This document shows, piece by piece, positions 1-10,251 of a stretch of DNA of 64,000 bases; the stretch's first letter is position 1; every line of letters starts with the position of its first letter. The position numbers and the translations under genes are program-made. This DNA comes from Bursaphelenchus xylophilus (lineage: Eukaryota > Nematoda > Chromadorea > Rhabditida > Aphelenchoididae). The notes beneath the pieces were generated by a model, which saw only the letters and a list, made by a program, of their open reading frames with translations, made no database searches and was not told the DNA's origin. The stretch spans positions 8,370,001 to 8,434,000 of the forward strand of contig CAJFCV020000006.1 in assembly GCA_904066235.2 (NCBI GenBank). Reading direction: 5' to 3'.

Positions 1-385
1 GCTATAATTTTCGGGGAGATTTATGAGTAAGACTAGGACAAATTTTAAGGACATGTTTGGGGGTAGTGTAGTCGAATATACTAACCTTAAAAATTTTGGG
101 GTATACGGTAGTATCTAAAAAATTATTTTGAATTTCGCCTGGGTTACTGTAATTTTTGACACTTCTGAATTTGACCTCAAAATCTCACGGCTTATATTTG
201 CTATAACACATTTAAGTTTCTTAAAAATCAGAGACCGGGTTACGGTAGCTCAAATGTTTTAGTCATCAAATATCTTTTCTCCAAGGAACTCCTTAGTTAA
301 TGTTTTTTTAAAACAAGTGAGTGTATCATTCAATTTATTGTTCGTAAGATTAAAGGTCCCTCCCCCATCCTTCTTTAAATCTAAA

Positions 386-835
386 TTACCGGAATCCTCC
401 AACTGACATCTGACACCGTCTGCAGACTTCCTTATGGTATAGTTGCAAGAGTTTTACCATAAAAAGACCTCCCCCTTTCTTCGCGGAATCTCCGATGACA
501 GCTTTTAATTTGTAAATCGTAAGCTTTGTTTTCCCGGATATTGCGTCACACGTGCAATTGCACGTAACCTTTAAAAACCCGTCGATTTGGTTATCCGAAA
601 AAATTGTGAAATTTTTTGAATTGAACTCTAAAGCCGACCAAATAATATTCGAGAGCCTTCCGCATTCGTGGCCGGAACTTAACAGCCAAAAGTATTTTTG
701 TTCGAGATCATCCGCAAGAATTGGAACGTGGGAGTAGAGCAGTGGGGGCATCTCCGGGTGGATCTGAAGTTTGGATAAAGGACATGACTTTATGCAAAAC
801 CTGGGTTGGGATTTATGAAAATTGTGAGGGCACAT
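386..835 (-). CDS. Possible coding exon, unknown Cys-containing protein
   Basis: This is an open frame of 149 codons on the minus strand in an otherwise AT-rich, stop-rich stretch. A good acceptor (AACTTCAG) lies inside it just before the codons for IHPEMPPLLYSH, so the true exon may begin near 766 and the first 25 or so residues may be intron. The C-terminal half has paired cysteines (CNCTCD, VCRRC) and a mixed hydrophobic/charged pattern that looks more protein-like than neighbouring random frames. I recognise no family and found no convincing partner exon upstream. It may be a terminal exon, a pseudogene fragment or chance. Confidence 0.25.
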   Translation of the reverse strand: MCPHNFHKSQPRFCIKSCPLSKLQIHPEMPPLLYSHVPILADDLEQKYFWLLSSGHECGRLSNIIWSALEFNSKNFTIFSDNQIDGFLKVTCNCTCDAISGKTKLTIYKLKAVIGDSAKKGGGLFMVKLLQLYHKEVCRRCQMSVGGFR

Positions 836-2218
836 GGAAATGTTAGGAATATTTTTAAATTACTGAAACTCCCAATTTTTGCAAAAACAAGTCACGCTTG
901 TTTTGGCCAAAGCGAATTTATTGTGACAAATTATGCAAATTTTGGGCAAATTTATAAAATCATGTTAGTTTTTTAAATAAAATTTTCCGGAAAATCAACA
1001 AAATTTATACATGAATATGTTGGTAATTTATCCAAATCTTACGGTATACCCTCCCACTGCCTGATATAGTCTTTGAAATGTATTTTCCTCAGTAAGTTTT
1101 CACATCTAATCTCTACAGTATTGAAATGCCGTCCTCATCCTTTATTTGCATAACATTTTGGTCATAAGGAATGACATCTTTCCTCCCTCACTTTCTTATT
1201 TATGTTAGTCTCAAGTGGAAGGTGTAGGATTACAACTAAACTATAACAAATAAACTCCTACAATAACAAGATCCGCGCCTTTATCCACATGAATCGGGTC
1301 AGCTTTGGGCCGAACATGACGCTGGGCATTACTCTTGGAGCACGAAACCATCGCTCAAATTTATGAAAGGCGTTTGGAAAGGGATACGATGCTCGTTGAA
1401 AAGCACTGTCGCCGTTGGCATTTATTATGTTTTTTGCGGTTTTTTTATGATCCTCGTTATAGACAGTTTATGTTTTATTCAGTAATGACTCCAGCCAATT
1501 TTTTATTTCTTTTCTCTTATTAGATAATAGAGTAATATTTAACTCAAATTAGAGGCCATTCTACTTCTGGATGATCAGTTTTGACATATAAAACAGTTAG
1601 AATGCAAACCTAAGGCCGTATGCAAAACCTTTCATTCGAATTTTCGAATTCCCGCCAATCTTGGCATTCTGTTTTATGGTCTAATTTAGCCCCCATTTGA
1701 CAATTATAAAGCAAAAACATCGAATAAAATTGATTTAAAGTCCAGCTTTTTTATTGGGTTATTTTGAGGCATTAAATTATGCATGACGAATCCTGAGACT
1801 GCATCGAGAACCCCACGTCTTTAACAGCAATTGAGCTTGGCCTAATTCTCAAAGTGCATACGACGCTGTTGTATTTTACAATGACATCAGCTCGTTTTTG
1901 CGCCTTTTACCACCCCGTCTTCCAATTTTTCCCCCGCATCCGGATATTATTGTAGATTAACGGCTATTTGTGGTCCGATTGCGTAGTTGTCTGGTCAATT
2001 TATTCACTATCGTAAATTCCCTCTACGTAACCCATATTTTTTGTGGATTTACAGTATATTTACTGCGTTGTCAAAAGAGTTTCGTGTCATTTTTTGAAAA
2101 ATTCCAAAGACCAAAATTTTTTTGACTCCACTTATTGTAATATGCCATTTATCGGACTTGTTTTGATTCGTTTCACCGTGATTTGAGCTTATTTTTCTAA
2201 CGAAACTGCTTTTTCTAA
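836..2218. other. Intergenic, no supported gene
   Basis: This AT-rich stretch has only short frames, the longest being 62 codons at 1335-1523 without splice support. I see no RNA gene or repeat here before the inverted-repeat element that starts at 2219. Confidence 0.5.
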
Positions 2219-2809
2219 CAAGGAAAGTACTTTTATGGGGGCTCCTACTTTTTGACGGGACATATCTCAAAAAATCAGAAAAAATGCGCTGATCAAGGAT
2301 ATATAAATCTTAGCTGCCCATTTTAGGTTTTTAAGGGTGAAAATGCCCAAAAACTGATTTAATTTCCCTACAAAAGGCAGACATTCGAAACGATAAAAAG
2401 AGCACTCGATCTCTTCCTTCGGAAGAGAGCGGTGTGGCCGAGTGGTTAGTGCCGTAGTCTGGGAATCAAGAGGGGGAACGCCGCACGGGTTCGATTTCCC
2501 TTTTGGGCTGAATCAACTTTTTTGAAGTTGAAGGTCGGAAAAATAAATTTTTGGGCCAAGACTGTCTTATTACGTCTTAGAAACTCAATAAACACCATTT
2601 TAAGCCAAAATAAAAATTGTAAACCTTTGAAAAAATTAAGCGAAAAGGGGTTCATATAGGACTTTAAGTCAACTTCCGACTGAGTTTTCACCCCTAAAAA
2701 CCTAAAATGGGCAGCTAAGATCTATATATTCTTGATCAGCACATTTTTTCTGATTTTTTGAGATATGTCCCGTCAAAAAGTAGGAGCCCCCATAAAAGTA
2801 CTTTCCTTG
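2219..2809. mobile_element. 591-bp inverted-repeat (MITE-like) element with tRNA-like core
   Basis: The two ends are near-perfect inverted repeats of about 125 bp (2219-2343 and 2685-2809) that begin CAAGGAAAGTACTTTTATGG and end with its complement. The element is flanked on both sides by TAA (2216-2218 and 2810-2812), consistent with a 3-bp target duplication like that of PIF/Harbinger-type elements. The internal 340 bp encode no transposase, so it is non-autonomous, and they contain a tRNA-like block at 2428-2510. A lone copy of one arm lies at 14443-14557. Superfamily assignment is inference; a TA-target mariner origin is the alternative. Confidence 0.75.
2428..2510 (+). tRNA. tRNA-like pseudogene, class II (Ser-like)
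   Basis: The 5' part TGGCCGAGTGGTTAGTGCC is an excellent A box of tRNA-Ser type, and GGTTCGATTTC is a slightly altered B box. Between them is enough sequence for the long variable arm of a class II tRNA (total 83 nt). The acceptor stem pairs poorly and the anticodon stem does not close, so it is probably a decayed tRNA or tRNA-derived sequence inside the inverted-repeat element. No anticodon can be assigned with confidence. Confidence 0.4.
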
Positions 2810-2879
2810 TAAAAGAAATTATGAGTTAAAGGCCTTGTTAAACCTTTTGATGACACTTCCTTCGATTTCAGATTCGAAA

Positions 2880-4290
2880 ATGTCATTGTACAGGCTTCCG
2901 TTGTTATACATCATCTACTTTGCCCTTCTTCTGTCGATATTATCCATGGTTTCGGCGGCTCTTCCGCCTGAATTCGAAGCCAATTACGATCAATCCAATT
3001 TCTACGAACCAGAGGTATGTTGGTTCAAGGAAACATAATGCCTAATGTCCTCTAATATCATCTCCATCCGGTTCCTTGTCTGATTTCAAGGGCAATTCCC
3101 TCCACATTTTACAATTCATTATGTATCAAGCAATGTGACTATTTGGGAGTTCCCGGGAAAAGATGAGAGGATATCGTATATCCGCTCATTCAATGTGTAA
3201 ATCCGTCTGCAGTGAAATTCAAAATATTTTTGTAGTCAAAATAGGACTTGCAAGGCTTCGAAAACAATAAGGAACAGGGGTAAGGAGAATATAATAAAAG
3301 GTGGGATAGACACTGATATCATAAGCATCACTTTTAGAAACTACAATTCTAGGGTTTCCAAGCGAAAAAAAATATTTACACATGCACTTACTGTGCGGTT
3401 TATCAAAAAACTGCATAGTGCAAAAGAAAAAAATACATTTTTGTTAAGCTTCCTGTAGCACAGTAGAATTAAAATTAACAACATTATAATGTTGTTAATA
3501 AATTATTATATAATGCATTATAACACACCGAAAACATTTGTTCTGGTTATCGTCATCGTTTTCGATATTACTTTTTAACATTCAGACTCTAATATTTACT
3601 GTAATTTTTTCCAGTTCCCTCCACTTTCCACGCAACTCGCGATCTTTTTTATCCACTACTTAATCGTTTACACGCGTTTTGTCTCCAAAAAATGACCTAA
3701 AACTGCGTACGGATTAAATTTTTACATTTTCGGTCCACAAATGCCACCGTCTTCGAATCTATAGTACTCTGACTCTTATACGGACATAAAATTGTCTCTA
3801 AATGATTCCGGAAATGGATGTTTACCTGCGATATTACAATTTACATTAAAAAAGGGGCAGAACAATGACCCGGATTACTGTAACATGCAAAAATAAGATT
3901 CCGGGAATAGCTAAGAGGGAGTGGAGTCGCGTGTGGGAGTGATGCTTATTCGTTCCCGGAATCCATCACGTGCAGGTATTCGGTATTTTAAATTCGAATT
4001 TACAAACTTATTATACAAAGTTATGAGCATTTGGGCCACAATCTCATGGGTTACGGTGGAATTTTTAGAAAACAAAGACCACTTAAAATTTGCTTCATAG
4101 TCCTTCTTTTCAAAAGGATCTCTTCCACATCATCCCACTACAATACTCTCGGAATACAATTCTTTTTTCTCAAACTAAAACAATACAAATTTAATCTTTG
4201 GCATTTCAGATGCTGCGCTACCCCTTGCGCGTGGAAAGGCTGCTCCGTCGTTCAAAACCGTGGTATTTGAATATCGCGGCTCGCTCATGA
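2880..4290 (+). CDS. Candidate secreted peptide precursor (71 aa)
   Basis: Exon 1 (2880-3014) starts eight bases after a TTTCAG acceptor. It encodes a clear signal peptide: MSLYR, then a hydrophobic run ending LSMVSA, with cleavage likely before ALPPEFEAN. It ends in phase 0 at a GTATGT donor. The best partner exon is 4210-4290, after CATTTCAG; it continues in frame with LRYPLRVERLLRR, then SKPWYLNIAARS and a stop. The RR pair could be a prohormone cleavage site, giving a short C-terminal peptide. The 1.2-kb intron is long for this window and other exons could intervene. Peptide hormone, small secreted protein and chance joining all remain possible. Confidence 0.35.
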
Positions 4291-4989
4291 GTTCCCCCGA
4301 TTTTTTTTATATCACGCTATCTATTGTTTATATAAATACCCACAATAAATTATCTGCTGAATATGGTATTTAATGAGCACTTGACAATAAGAGGCTGTTA
4401 TGTTCCATTTAACCGTCTAAAAGGTTCGAAAAAGAGATAAATACACTTCTAAACGCAACTTTTTGCTACTACCCTTGGTGTTTGAGACGTTGATTCTGCT
4501 CTTGAAACCGAAGAAATTCGTGAAATGGGCCAACTACAGTGTGAGAGACGAGGATTGGAGCAGTCTTGACACAGTCTTCACTAAAAATCGATATATTTTA
4601 TATTAATTTTCTTATACTTGACATACTGTAAAAAATGTCATCAATACCGTAAGATAAATTAGCTAATTTCTTCCCAGAAAATCTAGACCGAGGACTAGTC
4701 ACATTTAGATGTTATACGCAATTTTACCACAGTGTAATCGTCTTTTGTAATACAATTTTGGGAAGTAAATCACGAGAATTGGCGAAAACAAGGAGATCTC
4801 CGCTCAAACCCCCTTCCTCGGAAGTCAAATGCACAAAAGATTAGGCGAATTATCATACGAAATCCCCATTGTGACATCCTAATCTGATATTACGTGGATA
4901 CCACCCGTTTTTAAACCGCTTATTCTACCAAAACATCTGATTTCGATATGTCGGACTCTATTACATTTTCTTAAGACCTCAGAGACTGC
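4291..4989. other. Intergenic, nothing recognised
   Basis: There is no frame with coding character. The stretch separates the candidate peptide gene from the 3' end of the minus-strand synthetase-like gene. Confidence 0.5.
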
Positions 4990-5850
4990 TTACTCGTAAT
5001 AATGCAAATCCATAACTCTGGGAGTCTCCTCGTCTATCTGCACTGACGTTCCGCTCCAATAATCGCCGTTCTCAGCTTGAACAACACCTTTTAGAATCGT
5101 ATCAGCAGCATCAATGGTTTCGTATTTTAGACCACCGTCCTTCAAAACCCGTTGCAAGTGCGGTTGAAAGTGACCTTTTGAAAGTTGAAACACGATTTCC
5201 AAGCGCAAGAATCTTAGAATTTGAATGGTCGTGTTTAAAATCCTTCTCAGCTCATCTTCGATCTGAATTGGCTTGCAAAAAACAGAAGCTTCATCTTGGT
5301 TCCATCGAACAAAACTTTTGCTGGAGCCCTGTCTAAAAAAGACATGTTAATTTTGGATACCTAAACTCAACAATAACAACAAAATTATAGTATCTTCACT
5401 TGCTTGTGCAAAACTCCAAAATCAACGTATCTAACGGGCAGGAATCGATGTGAAATAGGATGAGAGTCAAACACTATGCATGCGGGTATCCTTCCACTTG
5501 ATTTTAATACAAATTCATCATTTTCTGACCCAATTCTATAATTGTTACATCATAGATAATACACAAACTTACATAACATTTTCTTCAAGCCCTTCTATAC
5601 CAAATTTCTTCAAAAAACTAGTGCGTAACAAGGTTGGAGTCATAATCTCACGATAGCCATGCCGACGATACTCTTTCCTCAAGAGATCAACCAGGTCTTC
5701 ATGTTTCTTGGCACTTTCTGGACCGTAAAACTCGGTTCCTGGCGCGAAATCACTCCGAAAAGTTGAAAGAGCCCTCAGACCAATCGTAGAAAGATGTCTT
5801 GCATGTCTTAGGACATAAAGTAACCTCATACGACATGAAATACTAACCAT
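4990..5850 (-). CDS. Truncated threonyl-tRNA synthetase-like protein
   Basis: There are three exons (5850-5573, 5535-5400, 5328-4990), giving 250 aa. The N-terminus, with Arg and no acid before residue 30, could be a mitochondrial presequence. Residues 30-90 match the start of the class II catalytic core (FRSDFAPGTEFYGPESAKK, EIMTPTLL). Exon 2 continues with VRYVDFGVLHKQ, and exon 3 has a motif-2-like segment (FVRWNQDEASVFC) followed by IQIEDEL. The region that normally reads NCPGHC, including the zinc-binding Cys, is changed to GRIPAC. The protein ends after a degenerate DVQI-type strand (YWSGTSVQID). Motif 3 and the anticodon-binding domain are missing. Aminoacylation therefore looks unlikely; a paralogue with another role, or a decaying copy, is more plausible. 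Its start lies only 155 bp from the divergent helicase gene, suggesting a shared promoter. Confidence 0.8.
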
Positions 5851-6005
5851 TTTTATTTTTAGAAATTATTTTGTGAAGTTATATAATTTGGGCAAAACGC
5901 CAAACATTTTTGGCATTGCAGTTATTCGCTTCAAGACGTGTAAAAAGGAATTTTCCGACATTAATATTTTTTTGTCGCGAATTTTTTGGAATTTAGATAG
6001 TAAAG

Positions 6006-7905
6006 ATGTCGACAGAAGAGAAAGCAAAGGCTAAATTCGATGATTTTGAGTTTGACGATCGTCTCCTGCAGGTAGGACTCTATATTTTTTTATTTTTATT
6101 ATTATCCTAGGCGATACGAGATCAACAATGGAAGAATCCCACTCAAATCCAAGAAACATTGATCCCAATGGCGTTGGAAGGGAAGAACATCATGGCTAGA
6201 GCTCGAACTGGAAGTGGAAAATCAGCGGCATTCTTGTTGCCAATTATTCAGAGAGTTTTGGCTTCATCAGACAGAAATGTAGGGATCTGTTGCAATTTTT
6301 AATTGGTTTTTAGGGTGATGAAGGAGAATTGACTGCGGTGATTATTGTTCCAACTAAAGAACTGTCTACTCAATTGTATAAACTTCACGCCACTTTAACA
6401 TCGCGATTTCCTTTCCTTGAATCCGTCAATTTATCCGAGAATGAGAGTGCTGGAGAGGACGTTCTTCTTCAAGCGAATGTGGACTTCTTGTTTGGAACTC
6501 CTGGACGGATTTTGGATGTGTTGAAGAAGAAGGCCGACTTGTTAAAGAAGGTCCGGACTGTTGTTTTGGACGAAGCGGATTTGTTGTTCAGTTATGGATA
6601 TAAAGAAGAGTTGGTGTAAGTCTCGTCATGAATAATATAAAATCTTTGTAAAATCTGTTTCAGCGAGATCAAAAAGTTCCTTCCTAAGAAATTCCAAGTG
6701 ATTATGACTTCAGCCACATTAGAAGAAGACATGACTGACATCAAAAAGTTATTTGTAACTGGCACTTTGGCCTCGGTTATGCTGAAAGAAGGAAATCTCC
6801 CTGGAACCGATCAACTTACACAATATTCCATCTTCTGCCACAATGACGAACAGCGATTTACGATCCTGGTATCGTTGATCAAGTTGAAATTATTGGCAGG
6901 GAAAGCGATTTTCTTTGTCTCTTCGATTGATCGGTGTTATAAGTAAGTTAATATCAATTTTTATGGACTTTTTAGATTGCATTTGTTTCTGCAAGGTTTC
7001 AAGATTAGATCCTGCGTTCTGAACTCTCAAATGCCAGCGAATTCGAGGTCCCATGTTATAAATGAATTCAATGAAGGCAAATTCCAATATATTATAGCAT
7101 CCGAAATCAAAGATGTTGGAGAAGATCAAGGAGAGCAGAAGAAGAAAAAGAAACAACGCATCAAGCACGACAAAGAGTCGGGAGTCTCCAGAGGAATTGA
7201 CTTCCATTTCGTCTCAAATGTGATCAACTTTGATTTCCCACCAACTCTGGATCATTATATTCATCGAGTTGGAAGGTAAGGGCTTAAAAATATTATTCAT
7301 TCTGTATTTTAGGACGGCCAGAGGCTTCAACAAAGGAACTGCCATCTCGTTTGTCACAGAAAGTGAGAAAAAAATCTTTAATGAAGTCAAAGAAGAGATA
7401 AATGAACAAGGTAAAAATGCTGTCCTAATATTTTTTTATATCATTTTTAGTTGGAGAAGAGGTGATCCAGCCGTATGAGGTGAGAATGGAAGACTTTGAC
7501 AGTTTCCTGATTAGATCTAGGGTAAGTTTTTATCCAGTGTAATGTATATTATTTTGTGTTTAGGAGGTTCTAAGCGCAATTACGAAGACTGTGATAAGAG
7601 AGGCGCGTCTGGATGAAATTAAGAAGGAACTGCTTGCCTCAAAACGTCTTGAGGCATACTTTTCGAAGAATCCAAGAGAGAAATCAGTCCTGGAAAATGA
7701 TCGTAAAATGTTTGTCCTGAATTTACATTCAACTGGAATCGCTGATGTTGCCGATTACATGGTCCCTAAAGCTCTGAAAGGCCGTGATTTCTCAGAACCA
7801 AACTTTGAACGACCAGTCAGAAGGAAGAGGAAAATGCCTCAGGGGAAACACGCCAAGAACTTCCAAAAACGAGCAAAAGATCCTCTAAAAAGCTTCAAAA
7901 TTTAA
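6006..7905 (+). CDS. ddx-56: DEAD-box RNA helicase, DDX56/Dbp9 family
   Basis: Eight exons (6006-6071, 6111-6278, 6314-6615, 6664-6942, 6976-7275, 7313-7410, 7451-7521, 7564-7905) give 541 aa, close to the human length. Visible motifs are a Q motif (NPTQIQ), Walker A ARTGSGKS, the TPGR motif, DEAD within VVLDEADLLFSYGY, SAT, SRGIDF and HRVGRTARG. An acidic/Lys-rich insert (KKKKKQRIKHDKES) lies before SRGIDF, as is typical for DDX56. The C-terminus is basic (VRRKRKMPQGKHAKNFQKR). The family works in the nucleolus on large-subunit (60S) pre-ribosomes. AATAAA lies 90 bp after the stop, and the CDK7 start follows 195 bp after the stop codon, so the pair is probably one operon. Confidence 0.95.
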
Positions 7906-8099
7906 AATTGATGACTAAAGTAATATCAATTTGTTGTTAAATCACCTTTCCGTTTGGATTTTGTTGTTATTGTTGCCTGTTAATCATCCCAAAATAAAAG
8001 ATTTTACATTTTTTATTTGTTTTGTGATGAATTTTGTGTAGAATATATTACACATGACTATTGAACATAACTGAGTAATATTTGGGCCGAGCTTTTAGA

Positions 8100-9338
8100 A
8101 TGACCACCACTCTTCCCTCCAAACTCAGCGGCAAAGACCGATATGAGAGTGTGAAACATCTGGGAGAGGGTCAATTCGCTAATGTTTACTTGGCCAAAGA
8201 CCTGGAAACCGGAGAGTATGTGGCCATCAAGAAGGTAGCGTCAGTATCTTGTTTTCGAATCCTTTTTTAGATCAAACTTGGAGGTAGAGAAGAGGCTCGA
8301 GATGGAGTTAATCGAACTGCCCTCAGAGAAATTAAATTGCTCCAGGAGTTGAGACATGATAATATCATTACAGTAAGATTTTTGATGATTCTAAGGCAAT
8401 GTTTTGGCATATTTCTTGATTAAATCGTCTGTTTTAGCTGCGAAACGTCTTCAGTCGCAAGAACAACATCCAATTGGTCTTTGATTTTATGGAAACAGAT
8501 CTCGAGCAGCTGCTGAAGAACGGATCGGTCATTTTAATGGGCTCCCATGTCAAGAATATGGTGATGCAGATGCTTTTGGGCGTCGAATTTCTGCATATGC
8601 ACTTTATTTTGCACAGAGATTTGAAGCCAAATAACTTGTTGATTAATTCCGCCGGTCGGATGAAGGTTACCGACTTTGGTTTGGCCAGATTTTTCGGTTC
8701 ACCGACTCGGGAATATACTCACCAAGTGGTCACAAGATGGTATCGATGTCCGGAGTTGTTGTTCGGAGCCAGAGCGTATGGAGTCGGAGTGGATATGTGG
8801 GCCGTGGGATGTATTATCGCTGAATTGTTGCTGAGAGTTCCGTTGTTTCAAGGCGACAGTGATTTGGATCAATTGGTCAAGATCTTTACCGTAATGGGAG
8901 TACCTACTGATAATGATTGGGCTGTAAGTCGATTCATTTTGCTACAGTTTTTTCTATTAGAGTGATTTGGAATAGGAGAGGAGACTTTTTTAATATTATC
9001 CATGATGATTTGACCCCTTCTAGAAACGAAAATCCCTCCCCGATTACATTGAGATCAAACCGGCCAATCCAATCCCCGTTGACCTCCGCTCCCTCTTCAC
9101 TGCGGCCTCGGATAACCTACTCGAATTGATGAGAGGATGCCTTCGATTTGACCCCTTGAAAAGATTAACCGCAACGGAAGCCCTCAACTCGGCATATTTC
9201 CGCGAAGAACCGTTTGCCTGTGATGATGAACAACTTCCAGTCCCCACAAGCGAGAACATCATGGATTATGGGACGAGGAAAAGAAGACGATTCATGGATG
9301 GAGACTCTCCGGCAGCTAGGAGGAATCTTTTTGACTAA
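8100..9338 (+). CDS. cdk-7: Cyclin-dependent kinase 7
   Basis: Exons 8100-8234, 8271-8372, 8438-8923 and 9024-9338 give 345 aa, matching CDK7. Visible features are the glycine loop GEGQFANVY, the lysine in [20 protein letters not shown] (the CDK7 version of the cyclin-binding helix), [21 protein letters not shown] and the T-loop [19 protein letters not shown]. The conserved Thr in YTHQV is the T-loop phosphosite. With cyclin H and MAT1 this kinase forms the CDK-activating kinase and part of TFIIH, phosphorylating CDKs and the RNA polymerase II tail. TTTTAG immediately precedes the ATG and fits a trans-splice site downstream of the helicase gene. The last exon is followed by a basic tail (RKRRRF). 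Confidence 0.96.
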
Positions 9339-10251
9339 ATGTTTGAGGATATCGTTGTTGATCTCACATTTTTTGAGGATTTCTTGGTCAATTTCACTTC
9401 TCGTAGGCTATAATTCTGTATTATAAACTAAGAATGTATCTTCATTTTGTACGCGGGGAAAGATTTTGGGCAGATTGAAAAAGGGCTTGATATTTCGATA
9501 TTATCCATGACATCCAATGTGTCCCATAAAAATGACTCAAAATTTTTATAATACCCCTAAAAAAAGTCAAGTGCGTGTCCATCATGCCCCTTGATCATTC
9601 CTATTCATCCCGATATTTACTTTTCATATAATCTCCCATCTTTTTCGCTGATTTCCGCTCAGGTATTCATGTATAATATAAAACGGGGCCTGCAACCAAG
9701 AACACCCCAATTGTTCGGCCGTCTCTACTCATTTACTAAAAGGCAATGTTCCGAACTTTTCGGGGCGCCCGCCTCCACAAAAATCGCTTTTGCCTCGGGG
9801 CGTCCGGGCCGGTCCGAAGCAACTGGTGCTCTTCCTTCCCCCCAAAAGTCGGAAATAATTCGAAAAAGTGGCCAAGGATTGCGAAAAGCGGGGAGCGCTG
9901 GTCATGAACCAGCAAATCCGATTTTTATTTACTTGTTTACGCACAACATTTGCTGATTTGCATTGGGATTTTAATAAAAAATTTGGTTACGTCAGCTATT
10001 TTTGATGTCATTTGGGGAAATTTGATCTCTCTTTGTTTTTAATTTTAATTATAAGATTTCGAGAATCCTTGGGCTATTAATAGAGATTTGAAATCCAACG
10101 GAACATTGTTTTCGTTGATTTAGCTATATTTTTTTATAATTTTTTTGGTTTTTATGCTTGATGATTTTTGAAAATTTTGTTTCAAATCATGCCAAATTGA
10201 AGCATTGATCTTATTCCAGGTTAAAAACAGTTATCAGAGGTCGACGGCAAG
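9339..10251. other. Intergenic / promoter of the next gene
   Basis: No supported gene. A 121-codon frame at 9591-9956 crosses a locally GC-rich patch (9700-9920) but has no splice signals or motif. TATTATCCATGA, a 12-mer repeated in this window, occurs at 9500. Confidence 0.45.

Noticed and set aside
9591..9956. 121-codon plus-strand frame over a GC-rich patch
   Set aside because: No acceptor or donor fits, the sequence has no recognisable domain, and an overlapping minus frame of similar quality suggests chance.
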